Positions 49,799 to 63,022 of a stretch of DNA of 64,000 bases are shown here, piece after piece. The notes beneath the pieces were generated by a model. The model saw nothing but the letters and a program-made list of their open reading frames with translations. It searched no databases and was not told where the DNA came from. The stretch comes from Sambucus nigra (lineage: Eukaryota; Streptophyta; Magnoliopsida; Dipsacales; Adoxaceae), in the NCBI GenBank assembly GCA_949130495.1, contig OX422208.1:638263523-638327522 (forward strand), read 5' to 3'. The position numbers were made by a program, and so were the translations under genes. The stretch's first letter is position 1. Each line of letters starts with the position of its first letter.

Positions 49799-52437
49799 TG
49801 TAACAACCCTCGCTTTTGAGAACTTATTTTATATTAATTTACTTTGTGAAGTAATTATATAAAACGTTGGAAAATGTTTTAAATATGAATTGAATGAGTT
49901 GAAAGTTAATGTTTACTAGATTGTTGCATATTTACTATATGTGTATGTAAATATCATCATGTTGTGTTTCTTAGTGTCACATGTTTTAAATGACATTTAT
50001 GGTTTAAATGAAATCGTAACTTGAAATGATTTATAAGATTGTCGAATGCCAATTTAAAGGGCGTAGTTAGTCCCGAAATGTGCGAGATAGTCGAAATAAG
50101 TGCCATATTGTATTTTTATGTTTTGGGCACTTTTGACTAGTTATAGCTCAAATGTGCAGTTGAGAGTCATTTTAATGCGGTATTAACCATTTAAGTTGGG
50201 AATTAAGGAGAAAACCACGATTTAAGTCTTGCATTTCATTTATTTCTCTTAAGCGTATTACTAAACCTTGAGAGAAAGAGAGAAGAAGAGAAGTGTGGAG
50301 AAAAGAGGAGAAAAGAGAAAGATTGGAGATTTGAGAATTCGTCTTGCTTCCATCTTCTAAGAATCTGAGATTTCAACCTCAAGGCAAGTTTTCTGCTTGC
50401 TGATATATGGTTTAAGATGAGTAATTGTGTGATAGTTGTGTATTAGAATTAATGGAACAAATGTGGATTTTATGGTATTTGAACCCTAATCATAGTTTAT
50501 GTTGATGATATTGTGGATTATGGTAGTTGATAATCATGTAGGATGATTTGGGGTAGATTAATGTTGTTGGATGTGTGTTAAAAATGGAGTAGAAATGAGT
50601 TGGGGGAAAAACTAGGGTTCATAAACCGTAGTCCATTCTTGGAAAAATCGCAGGGGCGAATCGATTCGCTAAGGGGTCATCCTACAGGTCTGCAAACCCG
50701 AATCGATTTGGGTTAAGGCCGAATCGATTCGGTTGAAGCAGAATGTTGGATTTGTCATCCGAATTGATTCTCTTTTGGGAGAATCAATTCACTGCCTGTG
50801 GTGAATCGATTCTCTGCCCTAGGGCGAATCGATTCGAAATCAGGCTGTTTCGAGTTATTTTTCTAACTCATTTTTTATCCTGTTTCTCTAGGCTTAGGAC
50901 TTAGCAACCTTCTTGTACGAAGTAAACTTAGAGTCCTAGACGAGTTAGTTTATTGCCCTACATTAGGAATGGTTTATGTGGTGGTTATTTTTGGGGGTAT
51001 ACAAATTAATGTTAGGGCATCCTCTTTCTTTAGTTAACTATTATGAGTCTAGGAGTTGTAAGGTCGTGTTTGGGAGACTTTAGAAGCTCAATTGAGTTAT
51101 GATAGTCTTGATGGTTTATAATAACACCACGAATGAATGTTTGGAGAATAAATTAAGAATTTATCGATTCATTGAGGTTATAATGGTGACATGAAATACG
51201 TATGGCTCCGAATAAAATGTGATGTATTTATTAAAATGGAAATGGAAATGAAAAATGAATATGGTAAATGATAATTTACTTAAACACACCTCTCTAAATA
51301 CCAACATAAGGGAAGTTCGCGCGTGAGGTGAAGTCCCCTGGCTAATGAATGCAGGGTGGATATAGTCCTAGGCCATATGAGAGCTTATTGTACGTTTTCT
51401 GAGATGGTGAGGTAATTTCGGGTGTGGTTATGACTCTCCCGCAGGCATATGGTCGCTTCCTGACGTCTTGCATTGTAGGTGCCCAGGTTGTCTTGGTTGA
51501 TAGGACTTGGAAGATGATGGTCATTTAGGGGCGTGTACACTGGGGAAACCCGGATAGGCGGTCTTAGAATCGTTATATGTATTTGAATATAACTATTCTT
51601 ATTCAAGTGGGACTTGAATTATGATAACTGCCACAAAGAGCATAAAATTGTGATTATGTTTCCTGATAAGGAACGGAACGATGAAACGAATCAGTGAGAA
51701 TGATGGAAGTTTTTAATTAATGATAATTATTCATACCCTCTTGCATAACTAAGTTAAACTTATGATCATTTAATTTTCTTTAGTTTATGCATTGAATTGT
51801 GTAGTTAGATTTTTATTACTATTAATCATGATTTACTGTTCATAACTGTCATTCTCTTTATTCATCTGGTGATCATATAAAATCGGGCCCTGACCCGTTC
51901 ATATTTCTTTTTGTACATTAATTTTATATCCGCTCAGTTGCTCCGCCGCAAGGACGCCCGTTCTGACTTTCTTATTTCGGTGTTTTTGGAGAGCCGTGAT
52001 ACTTTGCGGATATTACGGGATATGTTGTTAGACGCCTTCATTTTTGTACTCTAGTTATGTTTGGGTCATCTACTCGGTCGTGTGGCCCAAGCTTTTGTAT
52101 TTGCTTATTGTAATGTATTATGTAACTTACTTGAACTTGTTATAATACGTTGTAAGTGACTGTTGACCAACAACATATTCAGACCCCTTACGGTATACTC
52201 GATGCGGATGTAATATAAGTTCTGTTGGGTTTCCACTTTCTTTTGAAATTGGGTTCTTTAAATTCTTTCTTTAACTTATAAAATAAAATTTTTGGCAACC
52301 CGTTTTTCTGAAATATAGGGTGGTTATCCCGTATACTTACTATTTTATTGTGGTGATGAGAATGGTCCATCTATGATTCCCATTATTGTTGGAGTATTGG
52401 GATGGCCACCCCTTATTTTGCTGAGCGGGTTGTTACA
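49799..52437 (+). repeat. 3' LTR of element C (2639 bp)
   Basis: Same ends and order as the 5' LTR, with scattered substitutions and small indels (for example an extra GGTGAATCGATTC unit near 50802). The palindrome array is at about 50655-50841. Confidence 0.96.
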
Positions 52438-52442
52438 AACTC
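52438..52442 (+). repeat. Target-site duplication AACTC of element C, right copy
   Basis: Exact repeat of 42365-42369. Confidence 0.95.
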
Positions 52443-54573
52443 ATACGTATACTCAGTCCTCCCATTATTAAAGTATAGCAATGAAAATATAAGATGCTAT
52501 TGTTGATGGGCATTTGACAAGGTGAGTATTTTGGAAAGAAGACATATACATTGTGGGAGGTCTTGGAGAAGGTTTTAATTGCGTTTTTCTTGGAATGTGT
52601 CGGAACTTCCATGGATATCTATTTGGTGGAGATTTTGTGACTCCCTTTAAGGACACCTTTGAAGTGGGGGAGTCACCCATCTTCTTCAAAACCACCACCA
52701 TATTTGGAGTGTTTGATGTGGGATGCTCTACTCTTGTATTTAAAGACTCCGTTTGGTGTGTATATATGGTAGTCTTGTTGTTGTTGTCTATTAAGAATAG
52801 GAAGAATAGGAATATTGCGATATTGCGTGTTCTTAGTAATCTGTAAATTACTATTTACATTGAGTAGAAATGCTAGAAAAATATTGTATGTGCATATTTT
52901 CTTATGACATTGAAAATGGACATTTTATGGTTAAAAAAATGTATGAGAATGCTACCCTAATATAATTTCTAGTAAAAAAGAAATGTGGGGCATTTTTATA
53001 GAATAAAAATGCTAGAAAGTAGTTTTGTGTATAATCCAAGTAAAGAAGTATGATGAACATTTTTAATGTGGAAACTATTAATGTTGTCAAATATTTATAA
53101 AATAAATATTTCTAAGTTGTTTTCAAAATGGAATAATTATGAATAAATGTCATTTTCGAATTTAAGGGAGTTAAGAATGCCTCACCTATTTGAAAGATAT
53201 GTTTGTTGTGAAAAGTATAAAATTCTAGAAAGAAATACGTGTTTAATCCATTGGTGGGATATTAGCATTTATTATACGTTCTCTAAACATATAAAGTCGT
53301 AGTATTTTGTGAATAAATATGTGAGCGAGCTTAAAAGAGGTCTTGTTGGGTTTAAGCATAAAGTAAGACAAAGATGTTATATCATGTAATGAAATTTTTC
53401 ACTTAACAAGTATGAAAGTTTGGTAAAAGCGTGATGTTAAACAAGTGTTAAAACGGCTAAAGCGTTAAAATGTTAAGTTGAAAACTTAATGATGGTTTTT
53501 TGAAATGACGCTTGTTAAGGAATTAAATTACAAGTTTTGGTAAATAGAGGGTAAAGCGGTAACTTACCTAAAGTGGAACATTTTTATAGAATATAAATGT
53601 TAATGAATGTTGTTATACTAGTATGGGCGAAAGTGATTTAATTCTTAAGCTGTGTATGTTTTTTGGTATAAAATCAACATATGTGTAAATCAAGGGCTTA
53701 AATGAGAACTAATAACTTTCCAAGTATAATGGGGAAATAGACGGTTAAGTCCAAGGCTTTAGTTTTGGCCCAAAAATGCAAAATTAAAGTAAACATTATG
53801 AAAGTGTTGAATACATTGGCAAGATAATGATATTGGATGATGCCGGGTTAAATAATTAAGTAGGGCTATGCTATCCCGGGTGGTGAAAGACCCCAACTTG
53901 CATCTCTCTCTCTCTCTCTTAATTATTTAAATAAGGGTGAGTTATTGAACGTTAGATAATAAACGTTTGAAAGTAAATGAAATATTTTTCCAACAATTGT
54001 TAATTGTTTAAGTGGGTGAGTTAATGAAAAGGATATACTAGTTATAATCTTGAAATGTAAAATTATTATTTTGTAAACACAAGGAGATAAGAGGCATCAA
54101 ATAACGTTTTTGAAATAAAACAGTCTGGTATATTGGGACATGTATTTTCCAATAGTATATATATAGATATATACGTATTTTCACATGCATGTAGTGTAGC
54201 GTGTGAGTATTCTTTTCTACCGTTTGTTTCTATACTACATTTGTATATAATCCCACTGGACATTCGGCTCACATCCCTCTTTTGTTACGGTAGGTTGCAT
54301 GATGTTCCTTACTTTGAGAGCATTATACAGGTAAGTAGTTACTTGATTTTACGATTAGTAGCTCTATTTACTTGACCTCGGGGGCACTTCCCTAGGGTCC
54401 TATCAAATAGTTGATAAAAAATTGGAATCGCAGGATAATAAAAGTAACGTTAAATAATGATAAAACTCGATTAGACACATTATTTAGGTTGTTTCATTGC
54501 ACTTCACAATTAACGTACGAACCAGATCGGGTTGATCCCTTATTAACCCCTAAATCCAGATTGGAGTGTTATA
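52443..54573 (+). repeat. LARD 5' LTR, piece 3
   Basis: Collinear with about 58707-61211 of the 3' LTR, except that about 410 bp present at 60175-60590 is replaced by a short CAACTTGCATCTCTCTCTCT filler at 53894-53920. Ends GTGTTATA. Short open frames inside it repeat in the other LTR and are not genes. Confidence 0.9.
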
Positions 54574-57400
54574 ATGTGGTATCCGAGCTTTAGGTTTAAT
54601 GTTTCTTTTGGGTGTGACGTCGTGAGCTCGGTAGTATGTCTGTAGGCATCGTTGTTTGTTGGAGCCGATCACTTTTGGATAATAATGATTTTGATTTGTA
54701 CCTTGATGGTAAAATCGAGGTCTTGAGCATGTTTTGTTATTTCCTTTGATTTGGTAATCGGCTAAGTTAGTAGCCATTCTCATTCCGCTGCAATTATTCT
54801 GGTAGTGTTAGGTAACAAGTATCGAGTTTTGGTATAGTCTATTAGGTGGTGGTACCTTAGGCTTGTGTGAGATGTATCATGTGGGTGTTGGATGATTAGA
54901 AAGTCTTAATGATTTCAGTTGCATCTCAGTTGGTGTGCTTGTGGTTTCATCTACGGGATTAGGTGACTAAGTAGCGTGGCTTGTAAATAAATAATTCTAT
55001 GGGAATTAGAATGACTAAGTGACTTGATTATAATTTGGGTTTAGATAACCATATTGATCCAGGGAAATTTAATAACGAATCTATATAGTCCTTGGGAATT
55101 AGTGTTAGAAATGGTGGTATTGAATTAGGATTTTAGGAAAATGAAATGGTATTGAGGAATAAGATATCTTGTGGCGTCAAAAGTATTAACCTAAAAGTTT
55201 TATAGGTTGTACCCTATGCCCAGTACCAAAGCTTCTATAGTGGTAATAGCCTATGATTTAGCAAATGAGGGTGATGACAAAAATGTTTCCCCCTGAAATT
55301 TTTGGATTTTCTTATGATGTACAAAATATAGTCTTACAATTGGTATAAAACATAATGACCAGGGTTGATGCCGAAAGGTCACGAGTTGGTAGTCGTGATC
55401 AGTTGCATGAATGATAGGATTCTGACGTGATGATTCTTACACTAGGATATATATGACAATTTTAGGAAATGATCGAATTTTTATCTCCTCCATGAAGTTT
55501 GGAAAGAAATCAAAATTGTGTCGAGGTGTATGTGGTGATAAACATGTCATAGTGGTAAAATCGAGGTTATGTCACATAGGTCGTAATGCGACTTATGATT
55601 TTTTGGGATAAATGTGTAGACTATTTAGAGAGATGATTAAGTACGGCATTATCATCCATAAAGCATTAGGAATAATTATGGTATTGAATCCTACATAGTA
55701 ATTATAAATCACTGATGATTGTAGTATGTTTAGGTCATGTTGACTTATGGGAGTACTTGGAGTTAGTGCCATGACTTTTGTTTATAAGCTGGTGTCGTGA
55801 TATGACTCTTATGGATAATATCGATAATAGGTTGACACATGTTAGGTTTTACACTCAGAAGACTTAGAGCATGATGATGTTCATTATGGTTTTAGAGATA
55901 GCACTCGAAATGGATTGATATTCTTGATAATAACACATATATATGCTACCCGTATGGCTCATTATGACTCTAGTGAGGAGAATTATTAGGTATTAAGCAT
56001 GGACAATTCTTGAAAATTCAAAGATTCCATTGTAACTAGTTCGATAGTTATGAATTGGGATCAGGTAGGACATTGCTAAGAGCCGTAGAAGTGTTTCATG
56101 AGTTGAATGACATAAGCTATGTGAGTGTTGTGTTTCATTAGATAAGAAGGATCTCGAGGTTTGAAAAAAAAATTGTAATCACATGTGGAGATTGTGGAGA
56201 ATGGAGTATGTAGGCCAGCAATTAAGATTAAAAAATGATAAATATGACTCTGCTTTAATATGAAGGATAAAAAGTAACCTCAGTATTAAGGAGGGAAGCC
56301 TACCGTTCTAACTTCCAAAATAAAGAGGTTCCCAAGTTGTTGTCTTTGAGAATGGGTTGTCCTGATTAGTGATTCAAGCCAGGACACGTGGCTAGGCTAA
56401 TACTTAAACATACATATGGGTCAGTGAAAATTTTAGACTTCAAGTGTACGATGTGGTTCGTACTTCGTGGTTCATTGCCCGAATTTAATTGTTTCATTCT
56501 CGCATGGCAATCGCCTGATCCATTACATCTTATTATGTCTTTTTAATCTCGATCATGGGAAGTTGTTGTGGCAGTTACTGGTTTGTATTCAAATGTAGAG
56601 TTGTATAAAGCTCAGTAGTGATGCGGGATAGGTCAGGTTGAGGTTGATGCATCACGGTATAAGAGTATGCTCTTCTTAGAAAGCACATTTTACACTGGTT
56701 AGTGTGTGCGTATTTTCTCGCGGTCTGTTACATGTAGTTTACATGTATACTTAATAGCTTTTGGTTAACACACTCACTAGTTAGCCGGTATAGTTAGTTA
56801 TAATGTATGTCATGGATCTGAGGTCAAGACTTTAAGATATGAATATCATAACTTGATGGAACATTAAATGCTAGTGTTGCACTCCATATGGAATTTGCAG
56901 ATTGAGAATGTAGACTCTAATGTGTAGTTAGGTTGTCGCACCTAGGATGACTCTAGCTTAATGTGTAGTCCAATAGGAGGTATTGGTCAGATGAATCTTT
57001 GGGATTGAAATGGTTGTCTCGAAATCATCGGTGTGAATTGTTATTGATGTTGAGGATGTATCTTCCTAGTCTAGGCAAGGTTGAAATCATTTGACAAAAT
57101 GTAGACTTTGAAATTTTGAATTTTAGAGTAATTCATGATAATGAGTTCTTTGGGTGTTAGCATGATACTTAGTGATTTTTAATTATTTGAGGTACTATTA
57201 AGATGGACATGATAGGCATGCTTGGGATTTAGCAATAAGACCTCAAGGTCCACCATGGTCATATCAAATTAATGGTATGAAACATTTGAGTTAGATTATA
57301 TTGTTAAAGACACCTAAGATTGGAATTAGATTGTTGAATGGGTGTTTTGTCAGTTGGTGATTATAAATTTTGAGGATGAAATTTTCTAAGGAGGGAAGAA
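54574..57400 (+). other. Non-coding interior of the LARD-like element
   Basis: Starts with primer site TGGTATCCGAGC (54577-54588, one mismatch to the tRNA-Met site) and ends with the purine-rich AAGGAGGGAAGAA before the 3' LTR. In 2.8 kb I find no frame above about 80 codons and no gag, protease, RT or integrase motif. The only chromovirus-like part is the last ~60 bp. Confidence 0.8.
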
Positions 57401-60400
57401 TGTAATACCTTCCCTAAATACTTTAGTTAATTCCCGCATGGAGTTGCGATTAAACTAATTTGGAGGTTTGAGATGGTTATTGAAAGTGTGGGGTTTGAAA
57501 TGAAAAAATGAGAAATTATATAACGAGGAATAAAGTGTGGTTTTAAACCATTTAAGGGAAACAAATTGTATCGTATAAAAAGAACTTTGGGATTTTACAT
57601 TCACAAAATGATTATATAGAATTATTAGTTATGAGGAATTGAATTACATATATATAATTGAGTAGAAATAGTGGCGGTCCATATGCAGAAATTAGAAAGA
57701 TTGGATATTAAGGAGTTAAGTCCATACTCCCCTCACTTATATTAATTGTCGTCCTAATATAGCCATAAAAGTTAATTAACCAGGTACACAAATTTCAAAG
57801 GCAACTGTTGGGAAAGATGAAAAAAAAAGGAAAGAAAAGATCTCATAACTAAGAGGGCCACATGCAAACAAAACTGAGAAAATGGAAGTCATCGTCCCAA
57901 GTATCTAGGTCGCTCAGAAGAGGACCAACGTTATTGAAACAAGAATCACAACCACTCAAGAGACGGTGAAAGGCACATATCTCTCTCTCCACACTATTAA
58001 GCCTCCGATGGCTATTTAGTCAAATTCAATTGCCTATTTCGTCCCTCTGATTGCAAAAAATTCATCCCATGGGGGCCTGCCTTCTCAGATATGGTACCAA
58101 ACTCATGAAATACAGTGTAATAGATAGGACGATTCGAAGAAATGAGGAATATAAAAAAGGGAAAATCTTTATGATGTTCACTGTCAGCGACAGTTGGTCA
58201 AACCTGCCCCCTTTTTGCACTGTCGATCGCTTATTCAAGGGTCCAAACTTGGGTCAGCCTTAAGGCCTGACCATCTAATCGAATAATAGGTAATATCTGA
58301 TAAATGGCCTTGGGTATTATTGTATATTATAAGGAAACACATGTACAAAAACAAAAGGAAGAGGTCTCTGCCATATATGCGGGTGGCCTGAGGTTCTGAG
58401 ACAAGGCAGTGTTGGCATGAGATCGGTATATGAATCCTGCTATTTTGGAAGGAACCTAAAATGACCTGCCACAGGCGGTGTCGCCATTTAGAACCGTTGA
58501 TCAAGCCGCGTGTCACTCTTGGAGTATGATAAACAAAATGAGTCGAGTGGGTTATTTATTATTAAGATTGCATTTGTGTATAAGATAAGCAGGGGTTGGG
58601 AAATAAGGGGACAACCTTTATTCAACAACTTGCATCTCTCTCTCTCTCTCTAATTTGATATTGCCATCCGCCATTGTTTGGCACTGTATAGTTCTTAAAC
58701 TCATACGTATACTCAATCTTCCCATTATTAAGGTATAACAACGAAAATATAAGATGCTATTATTGTTGAGAGTGTTGATGGGTATTTGAGAAGGTGGGTA
58801 TTTTGGAAAGAAGACATATATATATTGTGGGAGGTCTTGGAGAAGGTTTTAATGGAGTTTTTCTTGGAATGTGTCGGAGCTTACATGGACGTCTGTTTGG
58901 TGGAGATTTTGTGACTCCTTTTAAGGGCACCTTTAAAGGTGGGGGAGTCACCCATCTTCTTAAATACCACCACCATATTTGGAGTGTCTGAGGTGGGATA
59001 CTCTACTCTTGTATTTAAAGACTCCGTTTGGTGTGTATATATGGTAGTCTTGTTGTTGTTGTTGTTGTCTATTAAGAATAGGAATATTGCGATAATGTGT
59101 GTTCTTAGTAATCTGTAAATGACTATTTGTATGGAGTAGAAATTCTAGAAAAATATTGTCTCTGTGTATTTTCTTATGACACTGAAAATGGACATTTTAT
59201 GGTAAAAAAAATGTATGAGAATGCTACCCTAATATAATTTCTAGTAAAAAAGAAATATGGGGCATTTTTATAGAATAAAAATTCTAAAAAGTAGTATTTG
59301 TGTATAATCCTAGTAAAAAGGTATGATGAACATTTTTATGAAATAAAAATGTGAAAAATATCAACGTTGTCCAATATTTATGAAATAAATATTTCTAAGT
59401 TGTTTTCAAAATGGAATAATTATGAATAGATGTCATTTTCGAATTTAAGGGAGTTAAGGATGCATCACCTATTTGAAAGATATATTTGTTGTGAAAAGTA
59501 TAAAATTCTAGAAAGAAATACCTGTTTAATCCATTGATGGAATTTTAGCATTTATAGTACATCCTCTATACATATAAACTTGTAGTATTTTGTGAATAAA
59601 TATGTGAATGAGCTTAGAAGAGGACTTGTTGGGTTTAACCATAAAGTAAGACAAAGATGTTATTTCATGCAATGAAATTGTTCACTTAACAAGTATGAAA
59701 GTTTGGTAAAAACGTGAAGTTAAACAAGTGTTAAAACGGCTAAAGCGTTAAAATGTTAAGTTGGAAACGTAATGATTGTTTTTTTGAAATGACACTTGTT
59801 AAGGAATTAAATTGCAAGTTTTGGTAAATAAATGGTAAATTGGTAACTTACCTAAAGTGGAACATTTTTATAGAATATAAATGTTAATGAATGTTGTTAT
59901 ACTAGTATGGGTGAAAGTGAATTAATTCCTAAAACATGAATGATTTTTGGTATAAAATCAACACGTGTGTAAATTAAGGGCTTAAAAGAGAAAGTAATAA
60001 CTTTCCAATTATAATGGGGAAATGGACGGTTAAGTCCAAGACTTTGGCTTTGGCCCGAAAATGAAATTTAAAGTAAACATTATGAACATGTTGAATACAT
60101 TGGCAAGATAATGATATTGGATGATGCCGGGTTAAATAATTAAGCAGGTCTATGTTGTCCCTAGTAGTGAAAGTCCCCAAACCAACTACAGTTTACCTGG
60201 AGCTCAGTGCCAGACGGTGAAATTTTGTGAAACCGAGGGTGTGCGTGTGTTGTGATGAGTGTGGGTGTTGGTAGAATCCCTAAATATAATGCTAATTAAT
60301 GAATTGAATATTCATGAAAGAGGCATAAATGAATGGTATTAATTCATTGATTTACTAATGCAAGAATAATGCATCAAATGTTTAAAAATTCATGTGGTAA

Positions 60401-61211
60401 CATGGGATGGTTTACTAAGATGATGTAATGATGTTTAAGATACCTAATGAGGTTTGAACCATAATGAACACAAGTGTGTATTACGTAAGGTTTTCAATCG
60501 AAAGTGAGTATTTTTTTAAAACATGGTATGCGTGTACGTAGAAAGCATGTCTTAAGTAATGATTAAAAATTCGGGGTGAATTAATGAACGTTAGATAATA
60601 AACGTTTGAAAGTGAATGAAAGATTTTTCCAACAATTGTTAATTGTTTAAGTGGGTGAGTTAACGAAAAGGATATGCTAGTTATAAGCTTGAAATACAAA
60701 ATGATTATTTTGTAAAGACGGGGAGATACGAGGCGTTAAATAACATTTTTGAAAGAAAACAGTTTGGTATATTGGGACATGTATTTTCTAATAGTATATA
60801 TATAGATATATACGTATTTTAACATGCATGTAGTGTAGCGTGTGAGTATTCTTTTTTGCCGTTCGTTTCTATTCTACATTTGTATATAATCCCACTGAGC
60901 ATTCGGATCACATCCCTCTTTTGTTACGGTAGGTTGCATGATGTTCCTTACTTTGAGAGCATTATACAGGTAAGTAGTTACTTGATTTTACGATTAGTAG
61001 CTCTATTTACTTGATCTCAGGGCCACTTCCCTAGGGTCCTATCACGTAGTAGATAAAAAATTGGAATCGCATGATAACAAAAGTAATGTTAAATAATGAT
61101 GAAACTCGATTAGAAACATTATTTAGTTTGTTTCACTGCACTTCATAATTAACGTACGAACCGGATCAGGTTGATCCCTTATTAACCCCTAAATCCGGAT
61201 TGGGTGTTACA
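57401..61211 (+). repeat. LARD 3' LTR, uninterrupted (3811 bp)
   Basis: TGTAATACCTTCCC...GGGTGTTACA. It preserves both empty target sites: TTGAAATGAAAAA near 57496 (gag-only copy 2) and AAACTCATACG near 58698 (element C). Followed by TAAAG. Confidence 0.94.
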
Positions 61212-61216
61212 TAAAG
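61212..61216 (+). repeat. Target-site duplication TAAAG of the LARD-like element, right copy
   Basis: Exact repeat of 36422-36426. Confidence 0.93.
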
Positions 61217-61746
61217 TGATGTTGAATTAAATTTTTCCTATTTCACATCGATTTTTTCAACAAATTTCTCATATGAACAAGATGTAAATATGACATGACA
61301 ACATTTAATTTACCATGTTTAACAAAACATGTAACATAATTGTTTTCCATCATCAACTTATTAAACAAGACTGAATTCACAAAACTCAAATAATAAGAGC
61401 CCTAATAGAATCGTAAGGTTGGAAAAGAAAGAAGAACTACGTATATACGAATACATTATATAACATATAGATCACCTAGAATTGTGAAGATAATCGTTTA
61501 GATAGAATAATTGAGATGATCGTGGAATCCAAAACGGTATTAAGACATGTGGGTTGTCATTGTAATTATATGCATTTTGTAACTTATTATTGACTGGTTA
61601 TCATGCAAAGTGTATTTTTGACCACTTAACTAATATAAACACGTACAAGGGGGCTCAGACTAAACATGCTTGCATGATGGGACAATATTTGTACACATTT
61701 TCTCCAAAGTTATCAATTTATCACATTTTTTTTCCTTCCTTTTTTG
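61217..61746. other. AT-rich flank, nothing recognised
   Basis: Original neighbour of 36426 before the LARD insertion. No gene or repeat seen. Confidence 0.6.
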
Positions 61747-62374
61747 AGTGGCAGATCTAGGAATTTGAGTCAAGTGGGGCGAAATTTTTTTATGAAGCCT
61801 GAAGGTTCTGGGGCGGGATCCCCCGATCCGATTTTTTTGGATTGTTTTTACTTCTTTTTTGCAATTTTTAACCTTAAAAATGTTTGAGGTAGTAATTAAC
61901 TAAATCTGGATTCCTACTTTGTTTGTGGATTTTTTTTATAATATTTCAACATAATATTACCCTAAAGGGTCGTGTGTTGTCTCCTTTTTTTTGCTTAAAA
62001 AATTTCTTCATGTCTTCCTATATTTACAACAATTTCAGACTACTTTAAACACACATTTCAAACTATTTACACACAAATTTTCCATGGATACACAAATTTC
62101 AACACAATTTAAACACAAATTTCAAATTGTTTAAACACAAATTTCTCATGGATACAAAAATTTCAACACAATTTAAAAAAGAATTTTAACACAATTTATA
62201 AACAAATTTCAAATTTTGTTGATTGACATATAAAAAAGATAAAAAAACATACCTGTTTTATATTCACTGTGAGAGGTCTGGTGAGATTGAGCGCTTAAAA
62301 AAATACCCCTATATTTAAAAAAAAAATGAACTGGGGTGGCCGCCCCACCTCGGCCTATAGTGGGTCCGCCCTTG
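61747..62374. mobile_element. Non-autonomous hAT/Mutator-type element (628 bp)
   Basis: The left end AGTGGCAGATCTAGG and the reverse complement of the right end CAAGGGCGGACCCAC form imperfect terminal repeats. Both are followed inward by a GTGGGGCG block. Flanks are CCTTTTTTG (61738-61746) and CCTTTTTG (62375-62382), an 8-9 bp duplication with one T indel. The interior is AT-rich with repeated CACAAATTTC words near 62040-62220 and no coding capacity. The size of the duplication allows hAT (8) or Mutator (9). Confidence 0.6.
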
Positions 62375-62382
62375 CCTTTTTG

Positions 62383-63022
62383 TATGTGCTTGGCCCTTAA
62401 AGTGGAGAAATAGTACCATGTATTGAGGGTCCCACGTGTCCTTGATCAACATAAATAAGGATACAACACATATGCACTTTTAAGATTCTTGTTTGTATAG
62501 TGAAAAATATGTGAAACACGTGTACCATATGTATCGTGCCTTTATTTGTGTTGAACACGAATACTATGCATTTTTTCACACATGACAGTATTTTTCTTTA
62601 ATATGTAGTGTGTTGCCCTTGCTAAAACTGAACCAAGCTAGTCTTATTTATCTATTACTCACTTCTACCTTCCAAGATCGTATCTCCCAAGACTTGCAAC
62701 TGTCTACTAAGAGATTGGTTAGCTCGAGCCTATTTTTGTATGAGATATTTTTAGCCTCATGGATCAATTTATACCTGAAAATTGGCTCTTTTACGTTCTC
62801 TTTATACAAACCGACAAGTTCTAAATGGATCAGCTCGTTACTATGGCCAATCAAAGTCAAGGCAAGCATTTTTTTGAGTCATGGGAAGTAATCAAATCAT
62901 TGGCCCAAGCACATAAAACTCCACCAAACCACCTACGGTCCTATTGAAAAAGAAGGTTTAGAGCTTAGATATGTTAAAAAAAAAGGTTACATTACCCCTT
63001 TTTCAGTGACATCTATTGCACC
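62383..63022. other. Unassigned stretch
   Basis: No gene recognised. Short open frames at 62610-62891 (+) and 62648-62869 (-) overlap each other and match no family I know. Confidence 0.55.

Larger units (their letters stand above)
42370..52437 (+). mobile_element. Complete Tekay/Del-like Ty3 retrotransposon, element C
   Basis: A 10.07 kb plus-strand element with LTRs of 2625 and 2639 bp (TGTAACAACC...GTTGTCACA/GTTGTTACA), a tRNA-Met primer site, gag-pol, a polypurine tract and perfect 5-bp duplication AACTC. The empty site survives in the LARD 3' LTR near 58698. More decayed than element B: about a dozen stops and two frameshifts. The protein is clearly related to that of B, but the LTRs differ in sequence, so it is a separate family of the same group. 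Confidence 0.97.
36427..61211 (+). mobile_element. LARD-like non-autonomous LTR element, outer shell of the nest
   Basis: The 5' LTR is in three pieces (36427-36528, 41191-42369, 52443-54573), separated by two later insertions and their duplicated bases. The interior is 54574-57400 and the 3' LTR 57401-61211. LTR starts read TGTAATACC and ends read GTGTTACA (mutated to GTGTTATA at 54573). The 5-bp duplication TAAAG flanks the whole. Large LTRs (3.8 kb) with a non-coding 2.8 kb interior fit the LARD class. The 3' end of the interior (TTTTGAGGATGAAATTTTCT) resembles that of chromoviruses, so a Tekay-like partner probably supplied the enzymes (inference). Confidence 0.92.

Noticed and set aside
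52553..52846. Frame beginning MGGLGEGFN, repeated at 58794-58991
   Set aside because: Both are the same place in the two LARD LTRs, and the frame length is not conserved.
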